A stretch of DNA of 64,000 bases. Source: Calliopum simillimum. Lineage: Eukaryota; Arthropoda; Insecta; Diptera; Lauxaniidae. The position numbers and the translations under genes are program-made. This document shows, one piece after another, positions 35,707-45,904 of this stretch; position 1 is the first letter of the stretch; each line of letters opens with the position of its first letter. The notes under the pieces are model-generated. The model was not told the DNA's origin and did not search any database. It saw only the letters and a list, made by a program, of their open reading frames with translations. The DNA lies in assembly GCA_951812925.1 (NCBI GenBank), contig OX638368.1, positions 1,488,001-1,552,000 on the forward strand, read 5' to 3'.

Positions 35707-37891
35707 ATGCCGTCGGTAGCAAAATGTTGTAATCCTTTTAAGAAGCAAAAGCATACAAATTTTCGAGACAATTTGGTTCTAATTAGTGATAATTATGATG
35801 AACGATTAAGCGATTTCTTTGGATTGCACGTTTGCACTTCATGTAAAAGAGCGTTGTATGAAAAAATCAAAATTTGTGGAAATATTGCAGTTGCTGGAGG
35901 AAAAATAGCAGATGATACTGTCGTAGAAATAAAGAACACGGAATTGGAAAGCAGAAATGAAGGTGGAAATTTAATTGATCCGGAAATCGACGAATATGTT
36001 TGTGAAAAAGTAGACAATTACTTAAAAAGACGTAATTTAACGGAAACTCTGGCAAAAGTTATCATGGAACCTAACGCGGGTCGTATAAATTTGTCTGATG
36101 CAGATCTTTGGCAATCATCTGTGAATAAAATCAACAAATCCATTTCGGTTGATGTCAGTTTTGCAGAAAATGACACATGGATTACTGATTTACGAAATTC
36201 TATGGAAAAGGCATCTACTCGTGCAGAGAAAATTTCCTTATTGACAACCCTTCCTGTAAAATGGAGTGTTCGTAAGATAGCAAAAACGTTCGGAGTTTCA
36301 CGACGAATGGTTGCTTCAGCCCAAAAACTTTTTTATGTCGAAGGATATGGATCCTCTCCGCCAAAAAAAAAAGCCAGGTTGATTGAGGAAAGAACAGTTA
36401 AATTGGTGCAAGAATATTTCCTATCGGATGAAATTAGTCGAGTGATGCCTGGTGCCAAAGAGTATAAGTCCGTTGTGGTCAATGGAAAACGCCAACAAAA
36501 AACGGTTATTTGCTAGTAATTTGCAATATTTTGCTATAACATTAATATCAATATACTTACAGAAACGCTTATTGTTAGGAAACCTTAATGAGTTGCGCTC
36601 CAAATTTTTATTGAAACACCCTAAAGTCAAGATATCGTTATCAAAGTTTACAAGCTTAAGGCCGCCCCAATGTATTTTTGCTGGTCCGAAAGGAACACAT
36701 AATGTCTGTGTTTGCAAAACGCACGAAAACATGAAACTTAAATTTATTGCACTTAAAAAGGAATTAGCGAAGAATAATTATCGTTTTGCCCCAAACTACC
36801 GTGAATATCTTACTGCTATTATTTGTCCTATAACAACTGAAAAGTGCTTCCTTGGGGAATGTAAAAAATGTCCTGGCACAAAGAAAGTACTCAAAAAATT
36901 AGAATCAATGTTGAAAAAATTTAGGATCAAAGATATTACTTATACTCAGTGGCTTACTACTGACAGGTATATTATTATCGGCATAATTTTAATTTTCAAC
37001 TTATTTAAATTTCAAATTTGAAAACCAATATATTGCAGATGCCAAATTGAGACGAAAACCGATGAAGCCAACATTTTTCTTCGAAGTCTATCTCAAGATT
37101 TGCCTGTGTTGTTGAAGCATGATTTTTTAGCAAATTCTCAAGCCTCACATCTTCAGAAAATGAAAAAATGCCTTAAAGATGGCGAATTTCTTGTAACACT
37201 TGATTTTTCAGAAAACTATTCATTCCATATACAAGATGCTGTACATGCACAGCACTGGTACAAAGAACAAGCTACTTTGCATGTTTATGTTATATATTAT
37301 CAAGAGAATGGTGACTTACGTCATATTAACTTTGTAGTTTTTTCAGAAAAAAATGATCACGATGCTACGGCGGTCAATTTGTACAACAGCAAACTGATTA
37401 TATTTCTAAAAAAAAAATTTGGTGATCGAAATGTGGGAAAAATTTCCTATTTTTCTGACGGAGCGGTCACACAATATAAAAACAAATATAATTTTTTAAA
37501 TTTATGCCATCATAAGGAAGATTTTGGTATATCAGGAGAGTGGCATTTTTTTGCCACGCCTCATGGTAAAGGAGCTTGCGATGGTGTTGGAGGAACAGTA
37601 AAAAGAAACGCATACCGCGCAAGTTTGCAAAGGGACAGCATTAACCAAATAACATCCACAAAAAAACTTTACGAATGGGCTCAACAATTCTTTAAAAACA
37701 TTTATTTCGATATTTGTTTCATATCGGAGTATGAAGCCCACAAAAAACGACTCGAACCCCGTTATGCTAAAGCAAAGCTTATTAAAGGCACTCGCCAGTA
37801 TCATTGTTACGAACCAATCGATATTCAGAAAATGAAATGTAAAATTTTTTCACAAGATAAAAAAAATATTGTTCAGCAAGTCTCAGTTTAA
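35707..37891 (+). CDS. Transposase with zinc-binding N-terminus and DDE-like core, two introns
   Basis: The likely start is ATG 35707 (MPSVAKCCNPF). Exons are 35707-36504, 36563-36966 and 37040-37891. Intron 1 (36505-36562, GTTATT...TTACAG) removes the in-frame stop at 36514-36516; intron 2 (36967-37039, GTATAT...TTGCAG) joins two coding parts. One T-run at about 37074-37081 still needs a one-base shift, either a real frameshift or a different acceptor. The product is about 680 residues. It has paired cysteines (C7/C8, C43/C46), a helix-turn-helix at about 184-205 (SVRKIAKTFGVSRRM), a middle part with GTHNVCVCKTHEN and a CxxxxCxxCPG motif, and a C-terminal core with LDFSENYS, YFSDGAVTQYKNK and GACDGVGGTVKR. 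These three carry aspartates well placed for an RNase-H-fold DDD/E triad. This motif series occurs in many unnamed invertebrate proteins. Confidence 0.7.
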
Positions 37892-37898
37892 TTGAAAG

Positions 37899-38347
37899 AA
37901 TCAGTCATAACATTGTCATTTATGGTTTGCACAAAAATTTTTTTTTGCAGATAAATAAAAGAATGTTTGTAATATTATGCCCTTGTTGTTTGTGTTTTCT
38001 AAGCATATGAGAAATTCAGATAACTTGCAATTGCATATTTCAAAATGCATTTTTCATTAATAAAAAAATTTCAAAAAATTTTAGTGGCACTAAATTTTGT
38101 GCGCATATCATTTACGGATAAACTGAAAAAAAAAATTTTCAATTCCATTAAGTATTTACTGAGCAATAGCAAATGAAAGAAAACAACTCCCGAAAGTTCT
38201 ACTGTACACAACTCATAGAAAACTTAAAATTTTGAAAAAATTTAAACGCCAAAAAATTTCTGATCCTTTAAAGTACCCGATAAGGGGAGAAAAAATTTTC
38301 ATTTCAAAAAGTCCGTTTTAGGTGGCTCAGTTGAAAAAATTTGGCTC
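37899..38347 (-). repeat. Right terminal inverted repeat, 449 bp
   Basis: It is the inverse of 35091-35539 and begins 7 bp after the transposase stop codon, so the transcript must end inside it. An AATAAA near 37954 may serve as polyadenylation signal; its inverse stands in the left repeat. Confidence 0.85.
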
Positions 38348-38351
38348 ACAT

Positions 38352-39702
38352 ACATACAACATACACACAGGAATATACCCAGGACATAATTACGATTGTA
38401 AAATTTTATTTTAGACTAACAACTACAACAATAACAATGAGAGTGTCTTTCCGAATCACACAAATGCACTTGCAGTCTTTTTTTTCTAGAGAAAAAGAAA
38501 AATAAAAAAAAGCTCCATAGAATGCAAAAACTTCAAGGGGCGATACAACAAGTGAGAAAGTTTTTTATTGTGAACACAAGTTGTAGTATGTCACCGAAAG
38601 CCCAGTGAAAAAATTTACGTTAAGCAGCATTAATTTCTAGGAAAAGGTCCTTATGGAAATAATTAAAACGTTTTCAAGCTATTTTCACATTATCCAGTTA
38701 AGATTTTGATAAATTAAAATTTTGTATTAAATTAATGTCGAAGTGCCAGCTAAAGTTCCAAAGAAGGCCTAACTGAACATTGTGAAATCGACCTTAAATT
38801 ATATAATATACTTTTACTGCATACATATGTATCATCGTAGACCAAAAATTTTTCATACGAAAAAAATATTGGAAGAACCGCGATCATTGAATAACTCTAC
38901 TTTTAATCTTCTAAACCAGTGATTCTCAACATTGTTTCTTATTACGCACCACAAAACTGTCATCCCAACCTGAAAATCTCGGGATTAACGGAAAGGGACT
39001 ATAAAAACTAGATGGCGACTCTAAGACTGTTAGTAGGATTTTTGAGTTGTAATATTTCACTTCGTTTATATATAAATAGGCAAACGAATTCGGTTCAGTT
39101 CGGCCTTAATCACAATATTTTTTTTTTTTTTTTTTTTTGAAAGGCTGTAAGGATGAGCAGTGCAAACAATTATTTTTCTTTTTTTTTAAGTGGTTGGTGC
39201 CACGCCACAAAATAGAAAATACGCTCTCACAGCCACTGCATCGGTTTTTATGAATCTCGGTATGTAGATAGAGTTCAGAAAATTTTCCAAAACATTAAGT
39301 GACAACCCTGAAAAATTTATTTGAGCATTTAAAGCTTTAATATTTCGATGAACATATGTACATTAGACTGATTTTAAAGTTTTAAGCATTTCTTGTTTTT
39401 GGTGACCCCTAAAATATTTTTGCAGAACACTTAAAAAAGTTGTCAAAAAATAAAAATAAGAAATAATGGGTCAAGCTGTACTAAAAAATTGTTCCCTAAG
39501 TACTTTTTTTTAGCAAAAAATATAATATGTGGTTAATTTAAGTTCAAGATATTATATAAATCGAATTTCATCCAAATGAGTCAAATGGTTTCGGCTATAT
39601 GATGTGTTTTATATATTTGGAGCGTGACACCGCCCACTTTTCTAGTGGATGTTATTGCTCTCTGTGTCTTTTACAGAGATATGACGAATTTGTTTTTGGG
39701 AC
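38352..39702. other. Gene-free stretch with dispersed repeats
   Basis: No supported gene. The part at 39180-39270 (GGTGCCACGCC, CACTGCATCGGTTTTTATGAA) and the part at 39540-39702 (GACACCGCCCACTTTT) belong to the dispersed repeat that continues on the other side of the LTR element. 39300-39560 is a copy of the repeat at 30720-31010. A hAT-like CAGTGATTCTCAAC lies near 38919 without a partner. Confidence 0.5.
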
Positions 39703-39706
39703 GTGG

Positions 39707-42479
39707 TATAATGATAATATCTTGTCTTCAGTTGAAGATGGGGAAATCTCTGCCTTTTGTCGCCAAAGAGCAGGTGGACACAAGTTTCTATAGAGCGGTT
39801 GTGCATGCTAGCGATTCCTGGTCTTAGCTCGTCGACAATGTCGGGGTTCGTGCTCTATATCCAATTGACCCATAATCATATATATAAAAAATATAATCAT
39901 GCACATGTAGGAATAAAAAAAATAAACCAAACAGCAAAATAAATCACAAAATCTCTAAACAGATCAAAATGCGTAAGCTGCAGCAAATGGTTAAATTAAA
40001 TAGACGACGTAAAGGGATTAACCGAAATGGCTATAATATAATTCGTGCAATATAGATACGAAATACAAAAAAACGTCTTAAGTAAAAGCAAAGTAAAACT
40101 GCATGTTTGAGTGTGAGGCAGAAGATGTTATATCGCCTCGGGTCTTAACCCTATCCCAACCATAGTTCTGAGAGACCCATGTTCTCTCCCAAACCCATCC
40201 AATACGTATCTAACTCAAACTAACATGCTTCCACCGTTTCCGCAAGAACAGAAAAACTTACTCCATATTCATTTTATGTTTATTATTTCAAAATTCAAAA
40301 GACAAAAGAAAATATATTTTAAGGGTATTCATTGCATATAGTTAAACTTATTTTAAAGCATTATCATTTAAAGTCTTAAAATTTTACAAGGTTAATTAGG
40401 AAATGCCTAACAAAATGGCTTAAAAGCAAATGCTTTTAATTATAAAATTAATAGATAGCTAGAACCGCATTAAACTTCATATTTTGTTAACAATGTGTTT
40501 TGTTAAAGTTAAACCGAAAACAAAATAAAAAAAAGTTATTTTCGAAAACTTTCAACTGCAATAAAAAAAGAGATCGATGCATTCTCATTAAAACAAATTA
40601 TTTGGAACACAATGGAAATGGACCACTGGTTAATATAAAATCTGAGAACCAATTTTCAATATTTTCGAACTTAACTTTTTCTCAATTTCTCTTCATTGCG
40701 TTGTTTTTGTTTTCTTTTTTTTTCAACCACTTTTATGCAAGTTATTTAAGTATAAATACGAGAGTAATAAAAATTTACAACAAATAAGAAAAAGTGCACT
40801 TACGTTGCTTCTCCATCGTCGACGTTGAGCTCAGCGTTGAGATGTTCAGCTGCTGCGTATGCTTCAGGCTGCTCTTTCTAATTAGACATAAGGCATTAAA
40901 TTATAAATTCCTATTGACTCTCTTGTTCGAAGATTTAGTTCTTCTCTTTTCTATTTTTAGATCTTATTCTTGATTATTTTACTACCATTAATATTGAGAT
41001 TCAAGATACGTAATCTTGGATACCACAGTGGTTTGAAATGACAAAAAATTTACTAAAATTTTGACAGAGTTAAATTCTCAAATTTTATGATAGTTTAGGT
41101 TTTAATTTAGATAATCATAAATTTAAATTGATGATCACTTGAACCTTTAGCGTCAAATTAAATTAATTAAGTAAAAGTTTAGTTTTAATGAATCTTAGGA
41201 AAATTAAGTTTGCTATAATTTTAAATTTAATGAAGCTTTAAAAAAAATAAAGTTTGATTTAATTGGAATCTTAGTAAAGCTTAGGAAAACTTAAGTTTGT
41301 TTTAATTTTAACCTTAGTTAAGCTTAGAAAAATTCAAGTTTGTAATCTTAGTTTAGTTATTTAAGTAGGTGTATGCATGTATAGAAACAATCAAAAATTT
41401 TAGAAAAATCTTACGCAAATTGAATCAATATACTCATAATTACAAATATAAGCAATTGTAAAATTTAAATTTAACATAATAAAGTTCGTCATTTGCAGAT
41501 TCGATTTGAGCAGTTTAGAAAATAGAAAATAAGTTAAAATTTTTAAATTTAATTTCGATGCCGAACAATTTAAAGCTCTAATACAGCAAAATGGAGTCTC
41601 CTTATCACTTCAGCTATGTATTACATTGCAATTTAAATACTGAGTGGTAATAATGGAGCTGTTCTGTTGAAAGTTCTGCGTCAATTAAAAATTTTGGTGG
41701 CGAAGAAAATGCTGCGGATTATTTAATAATTCCAAGTTTTCTAAACAAATTCCGCAGGTGTAATTAAAAATCCTGCTCATCTCCAGATATCTTCCTGAAG
41801 ATGAGCTTAGCTTTGAAATTTTCGGCAGATATTGGGGTTGATTTAGATGATCATATATATTAATTTGACCAGTGGAACTCCCATGGCCACACACGTGTAT
41901 TCTGAACTATGAAGAAATGTGTTCCTAATGGCAGGCACTTTGTTAAATTTATTTCTTTCCAGGAACCCGCGACTTTTAATAGATTAATTATCAAATTTAG
42001 AAAACTTTAATTAATCACTTTTTGATTTTTTTTATACGGAAAATATAACGCGGAAAATTAACTGTTCTCCTCGGCTTCAATAGTAAGAAAGAACCAGAAA
42101 TTTAAGTTTACATTCTAACTGAGTCTAAAATCACTTGATTTTATGTAAAACGGTACTGTTTCAAAACAATTTTTCATATAAAAAACCATAATCGTTCGGC
42201 AAAAACAAAAGCTTTGCACTCTATAAGAAATACGTATAATGTGCACAACAGATCTTGGAATATATAGGCAATATTTATGTAATACAAGTTAGGTGGTCTG
42301 TAGTGTGCATCGCTGCAAAACTGTATGTACACACAACCGTACTTGCATAAAGCAAAATAATTATGTACAGGAGTGGGCATCATGCAAGATGTTTCAAGGC
42401 GTGCATAAAACATAGAATTTGTATACCAGTTTGTATAATTCATGTTTTGCGTAACTCTATGTTATGATTGCCTATTACA
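39707..42479 (-). repeat. 3' LTR of the gypsy element, 2.77 kb
   Basis: It is a direct repeat of 48349-52011. Compared with the 5' LTR it carries 8 extra bases near 39722-39730 (TTGTCTTC) and one base change near 41653. Open frames inside (40500-40787, 41685-41894 and others) recur in the other LTR and look fortuitous. Insect gypsy LTRs are usually 0.2-1.2 kb, so this length is unusual. Confidence 0.9.
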
Positions 42480-42559
42480 AAACAGGTTTCAAATGCTGAT
42501 GTCCTACACCAGTTTTTTTGAAATCTGTAAAATAGGAAATTTTAACGCATTAACGAAAC
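42480..42559 (-). other. pol-LTR junction without a clear polypurine tract
   Basis: Between the pol stop codon and the 3' LTR there are only about 80 bp. On the coding strand the bases just before the LTR read GCATTTGAAACCTGTTT, which is not purine-rich. A splice-acceptor-like TATTTTACAG lies in the middle. A normal plus-strand primer site is thus not obvious. Confidence 0.5.
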
Positions 42560-45500
42560 TTAAAGTGGTTTTATATCTTTTGCATGATATGTACCTAATA
42601 ATTTGCCGTTTGGGTCTTCTAGTATATAATACACTGTACCAAGTTTTTGACGTACTTTTCCTTTTAGGAAAGTTTTTGCCAATTTCTTATTGAAGTGGTT
42701 TGCCAAATTACTTTGAACAAAGTTTTTGTGCAAAACTTCTTGACCAACATGAAAATTAATCGGCCGCGTCCGTAGATTATAGCTTTTTGCATTTACCGTG
42801 TGTGCTTTCTTAAGGTTTTGTCGCACTAAATTACGAATAAGAGATAAATTATCATGGTGTTTTTCAAGAGTTTCAACCCTACCTTCTTCAATCATCGATA
42901 TGTTTCTCAAGAGTTTATAACTTTCAGCATGGGTCATCATATGCTGTCCGAAAACAACAAAATAAGGACTATGCGAAGTAGATTGGTGCACGGAGTTGCG
43001 CAAAGCACAATTTATGCTACTTAAGTGCATATCCCACTCACGTTGGTCACTTTTAATGTAAGCTCGAAGTGCCGCGTTGATCGATCGATTAACCCTTTCT
43101 GAACTGTTACTCTGAGGAGAATAGATTGCAGTGCATGTGTGTTTAATACCGAATTTTGTCAAAAAAGTCTCAAACTCGCCAGACCGAAACTGACTGCCAT
43201 TGTCGCTCACTAAAGTTTCTGGCACACCAAAGATATCAAACACATTTACTTTCAAGAACTGAATGATTGGAGTTGTGGTAAATTTCTTAAGCGGACATAA
43301 AAATGTGAACTTTGACATGTGATCTAAAACAATAAGGATTCCAATATGGCCATTTTTGGACCTAGGCAATGGTCCTATCAAATCTACATATAATCTTTGG
43401 AAAACTCTCTCAGTCGGGACAAAACTACCCATTGGTGGCCTATTAACTTTAGTAGAGTGTTTAGTGGTTTTACACGTTTCGCAACCTAACACGTATTCGC
43501 TTACTGTGCGATACAAAGATGGCCAGTAGAAAAACCTTCTAATGCGCTCCACAGTCTTTGCAACGCCCCCATGAGCACTTGTTGCTCCATCATGTGCATT
43601 ACGTATTACAGTTAATTGCAGATTTTTCGGCACAACCAATTTCCAAGCCGAGTTTTCCTGATCTAAATCCCCTGAATAATATTCTGCCCTTTTGTAAATA
43701 AATTTATCACGAATTTGAAAATCTGGAAATTTTTCAATATCATTTTTAATTTTATCCCTCTGCTCTACATATTCTAAGCTTTCAAACTCTTTAGATTCTA
43801 AATCAATTTCAGGTAAATTTTCGACTGCCAGTTCAGAAATTTCGTCCGAGTTTTCAGAATTTACGCGCAAGAGGGCATCCGGAACCACATTAGCGCTGCC
43901 TTTACGGTGCTCAATATCAAAATCGTACCCTTGCAGTTTTAAAGCCCAACGAGCTAAGCGTCCGCTTAAGTCCGTTTGCTTCATAAGCCAGCGAAGACTA
44001 GCGTGGTCCGTTATAATTTTGAACTCTTGCCCCTCGACGTAGGGACGAAACTTTTTCACTGCCAGCACCGCTGCCAGACACTCCTGCTCAGTCACAGAGT
44101 AGTTGCGCTGCGCATGATTAAGTTTCTGTGACATAAATGCCACAGGAACCTCTTCATCATTTCCGTTCTTTTGCGCCAACACAGCACCTACTCCATGCTG
44201 ACTTGCATCGCACTGAATTATGAAAGGCTTCATAAAATCAGGATTGGCAAGCAACGGTGCTGACGACAATCGATCCTTTACCAGTTTGAAAGCTGTTTCC
44301 GCTTCCTGTGACCACTCAAAGGTACGTGCTTTTTTCAAAAGTTCGGTCAGGGGGTTCGTGATATCGGCAAAATTCGATATAAATCGCCTATACCACCCTG
44401 CCATTCCTAAAAACCTACGTAACTGCCTCACTGTCTTTGGTCTGGGGTACTCTGTGATGGCTGAAATTTTTTCAGGATCTGTACGTAATGTACCACAACC
44501 TACCACATACCCTAAATACCGCACCTGCGTTAAACAAAACTTACTTTTGGCAATATTGATCGTTAAACCAGCTTTCCGAATATGCAACGCAACTTCCTGT
44601 AAAAGTTGCACATGGGACAGGAAACTATCCGATAGCAGCAATAGGTCATCCAGGTAAACAAACACTCGTTCTTTCAGGTGGTAAGGATTAACCTTATCCA
44701 TTAACCTGCACATCGTTTGGGGAGCGTTACACAAACCGAACGGCATAACAGTAAACTGGTATAGCGGTCGATTTGGTACCGTAAAAGCTGTCTTCTCACG
44801 AGAATTTACCTCCAGTGGTATTTGCCAGAACGCGTCTTTCAAATCCAGACTGGAGATAAATTCAGCATGAGGAAGTCTGCTTAAAATCCCTTCGATGTGA
44901 GGTAATGGATAAGCATCCCTTACCGTAAGTGTGTTTACCCTGCGGCTGTCCAAACAGAGCCTAGCCTTCCCCGGTTTTCTCACTAAGACCACCGGAGATG
45001 ACCATGAACTGTTGGACTCCTCTATGACTCCCATCGCTAACATACGGTCAATCTCCTGACCCATAATTTTCGCTACAGCAGGAGATATTGGAAAATGTCG
45101 CTGCTTCACTGGAACAGCTGATCCAACGTCAATAACATGCTCTAAAATATTTGTTTTCCCAAGACCAGAATCTTCGAAAGACGGAAAACATTTTATGGCT
45201 GCATTTAAGATGTCATTTTGAGCCTCAGTTAGAATATGCTTGTGTGGATCACTTTCAGAAACTGTTACTTCACTAATGATATTAGGGGCGATCTTAAAAA
45301 TTTTCCAGAAATCAACTCCTAAGTAAATATTTTGTGATAAATTTGGTATAACGTAAAACTCAATTTCATTTGTTTTATCTTTATAGGTTATATTTAATGC
45401 TATTGCTCCTATAATATTCTGCTTAGACCCATCAGCTACACGAACGGACGATTTAATGGGTTTCAGTTTCAACTTTAAATTCAAAATTTCTTGTGCAAGG

Positions 45501-45904
45501 TCACTTCCAATGCAACTTGCTGATGCTCCTGAATCGAGCAAACCAAGCATCGATTTATTCAAAATTTTAATCGACGCGTAAGGCCGAATATCATTGTCCT
45601 TACACAATACTGTTGAAACAAGAAAATTCCGTTTAGTTTTTACTTTTTCCCAATAATTTCGTGCACGTTGAGCTGAACGCGATCTTTTGAAAATTTCACT
45701 ACGAGCTTTTTGATAAGCTTGTAGCCGTTCATGAAAAGGTCTAATAGGATGTAAAACTGTCATATCTGGTGTTTTTGTCACGTCTGGTTTACTTAAAATT
45801 TTAACTACAGGGGTATCAATTAATGATGGTTCCTCTCGTGTTGCCTGGGATGTCTGCTGTTTATGTTGCAGGCATCCCTCTGCCTGTTTTCCGCTTTGAT
45901 ACAG
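42560..45904 (-). CDS. pol: Pol polyprotein: protease, reverse transcriptase, RNase H, integrase
   Basis: The frame is open from just after a stop at 45905-45907 down to 42560; the part counted from codon 45781 has 1,073 residues. In order it shows an aspartic protease (LLDSGAS, Asp about 83), a reverse transcriptase (LDLKDAFWQ with Asp about 313, catalytic YLDD at 376-379), RNase H (CDAS about 525, Glu about 567, TDHASL Asp about 592), and an integrase with an HHCC zinc finger (H730, H737, C767, C770) and the catalytic residues D800, D860 and E895. All are intact. Pol lies in the -1 frame relative to gag and overlaps it by about 85 bases, so it is probably made by -1 ribosomal frameshifting. 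Domain order (integrase last) places it in Ty3/gypsy. Confidence 0.93.
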   Translation of the reverse strand: MYQSGKQAEGCLQHKQQTSQATREEPSLIDTPVVKILSKPDVTKTPDMTVLHPIRPFHERLQAYQKARSEIFKRSRSAQRARNYWEKVKTKRNFLVSTVLCKDNDIRPYASIKILNKSMLGLLDSGASASCIGSDLAQEILNLKLKLKPIKSSVRVADGSKQNIIGAIALNITYKDKTNEIEFYVIPNLSQNIYLGVDFWKIFKIAPNIISEVTVSESDPHKHILTEAQNDILNAAIKCFPSFEDSGLGKTNILEHVIDVGSAVPVKQRHFPISPAVAKIMGQEIDRMLAMGVIEESNSSWSSPVVLVRKPGKARLCLDSRRVNTLTVRDAYPLPHIEGILSRLPHAEFISSLDLKDAFWQIPLEVNSREKTAFTVPNRPLYQFTVMPFGLCNAPQTMCRLMDKVNPYHLKERVFVYLDDLLLLSDSFLSHVQLLQEVALHIRKAGLTINIAKSKFCLTQVRYLGYVVGCGTLRTDPEKISAITEYPRPKTVRQLRRFLGMAGWYRRFISNFADITNPLTELLKKARTFEWSQEAETAFKLVKDRLSSAPLLANPDFMKPFIIQCDASQHGVGAVLAQKNGNDEEVPVAFMSQKLNHAQRNYSVTEQECLAAVLAVKKFRPYVEGQEFKIITDHASLRWLMKQTDLSGRLARWALKLQGYDFDIEHRKGSANVVPDALLRVNSENSDEISELAVENLPEIDLESKEFESLEYVEQRDKIKNDIEKFPDFQIRDKFIYKRAEYYSGDLDQENSAWKLVVPKNLQLTVIRNAHDGATSAHGGVAKTVERIRRFFYWPSLYRTVSEYVLGCETCKTTKHSTKVNRPPMGSFVPTERVFQRLYVDLIGPLPRSKNGHIGILIVLDHMSKFTFLCPLKKFTTTPIIQFLKVNVFDIFGVPETLVSDNGSQFRSGEFETFLTKFGIKHTCTAIYSPQSNSSERVNRSINAALRAYIKSDQREWDMHLSSINCALRNSVHQSTSHSPYFVVFGQHMMTHAESYKLLRNISMIEEGRVETLEKHHDNLSLIRNLVRQNLKKAHTVNAKSYNLRTRPINFHVGQEVLHKNFVQSNLANHFNKKLAKTFLKGKVRQKLGTVYYILEDPNGKLLGTYHAKDIKPL

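Larger units (their letters stand above)
35091..38347 (+). mobile_element. Complete DNA transposon with 449-bp terminal inverted repeats
   Basis: This 3,257-bp unit is bounded by terminal inverted repeats that start GAGTCAAATTTTTTCAAC and, from the right, GAGCCAAATTTTTTCAAC. The repeats occupy 35091-35539 and 37899-38347 and differ at only a handful of positions, which suggests recent movement. ACAT stands immediately outside both ends (35087-35090, 38348-38351) and may be a 4-bp target duplication, but such a short AT-rich word could match by chance. Between the repeats lies a single plus-strand transposase gene with two predicted introns. The superfamily is one I recognise by motif from invertebrate genomes but cannot name securely. 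Confidence 0.85.

Noticed and set aside
36452..36516. Frameshift in the transposase gene at the first frame overlap
   Set aside because: A 58-bp intron with GT..AG ends (36505-36562) restores the frame in phase 0 and fits the conserved motif order, so splicing is preferred over a frameshift.
38918..38940. CAGTGATTCTCAAC, like a hAT terminus
   Set aside because: No inverted partner or 8-bp duplication was found in the neighbourhood.
44220..44657. 145-residue open frame on the plus strand
   Set aside because: It is antisense to the RNase H/reverse transcriptase part of pol, where codon bias keeps the other strand open.
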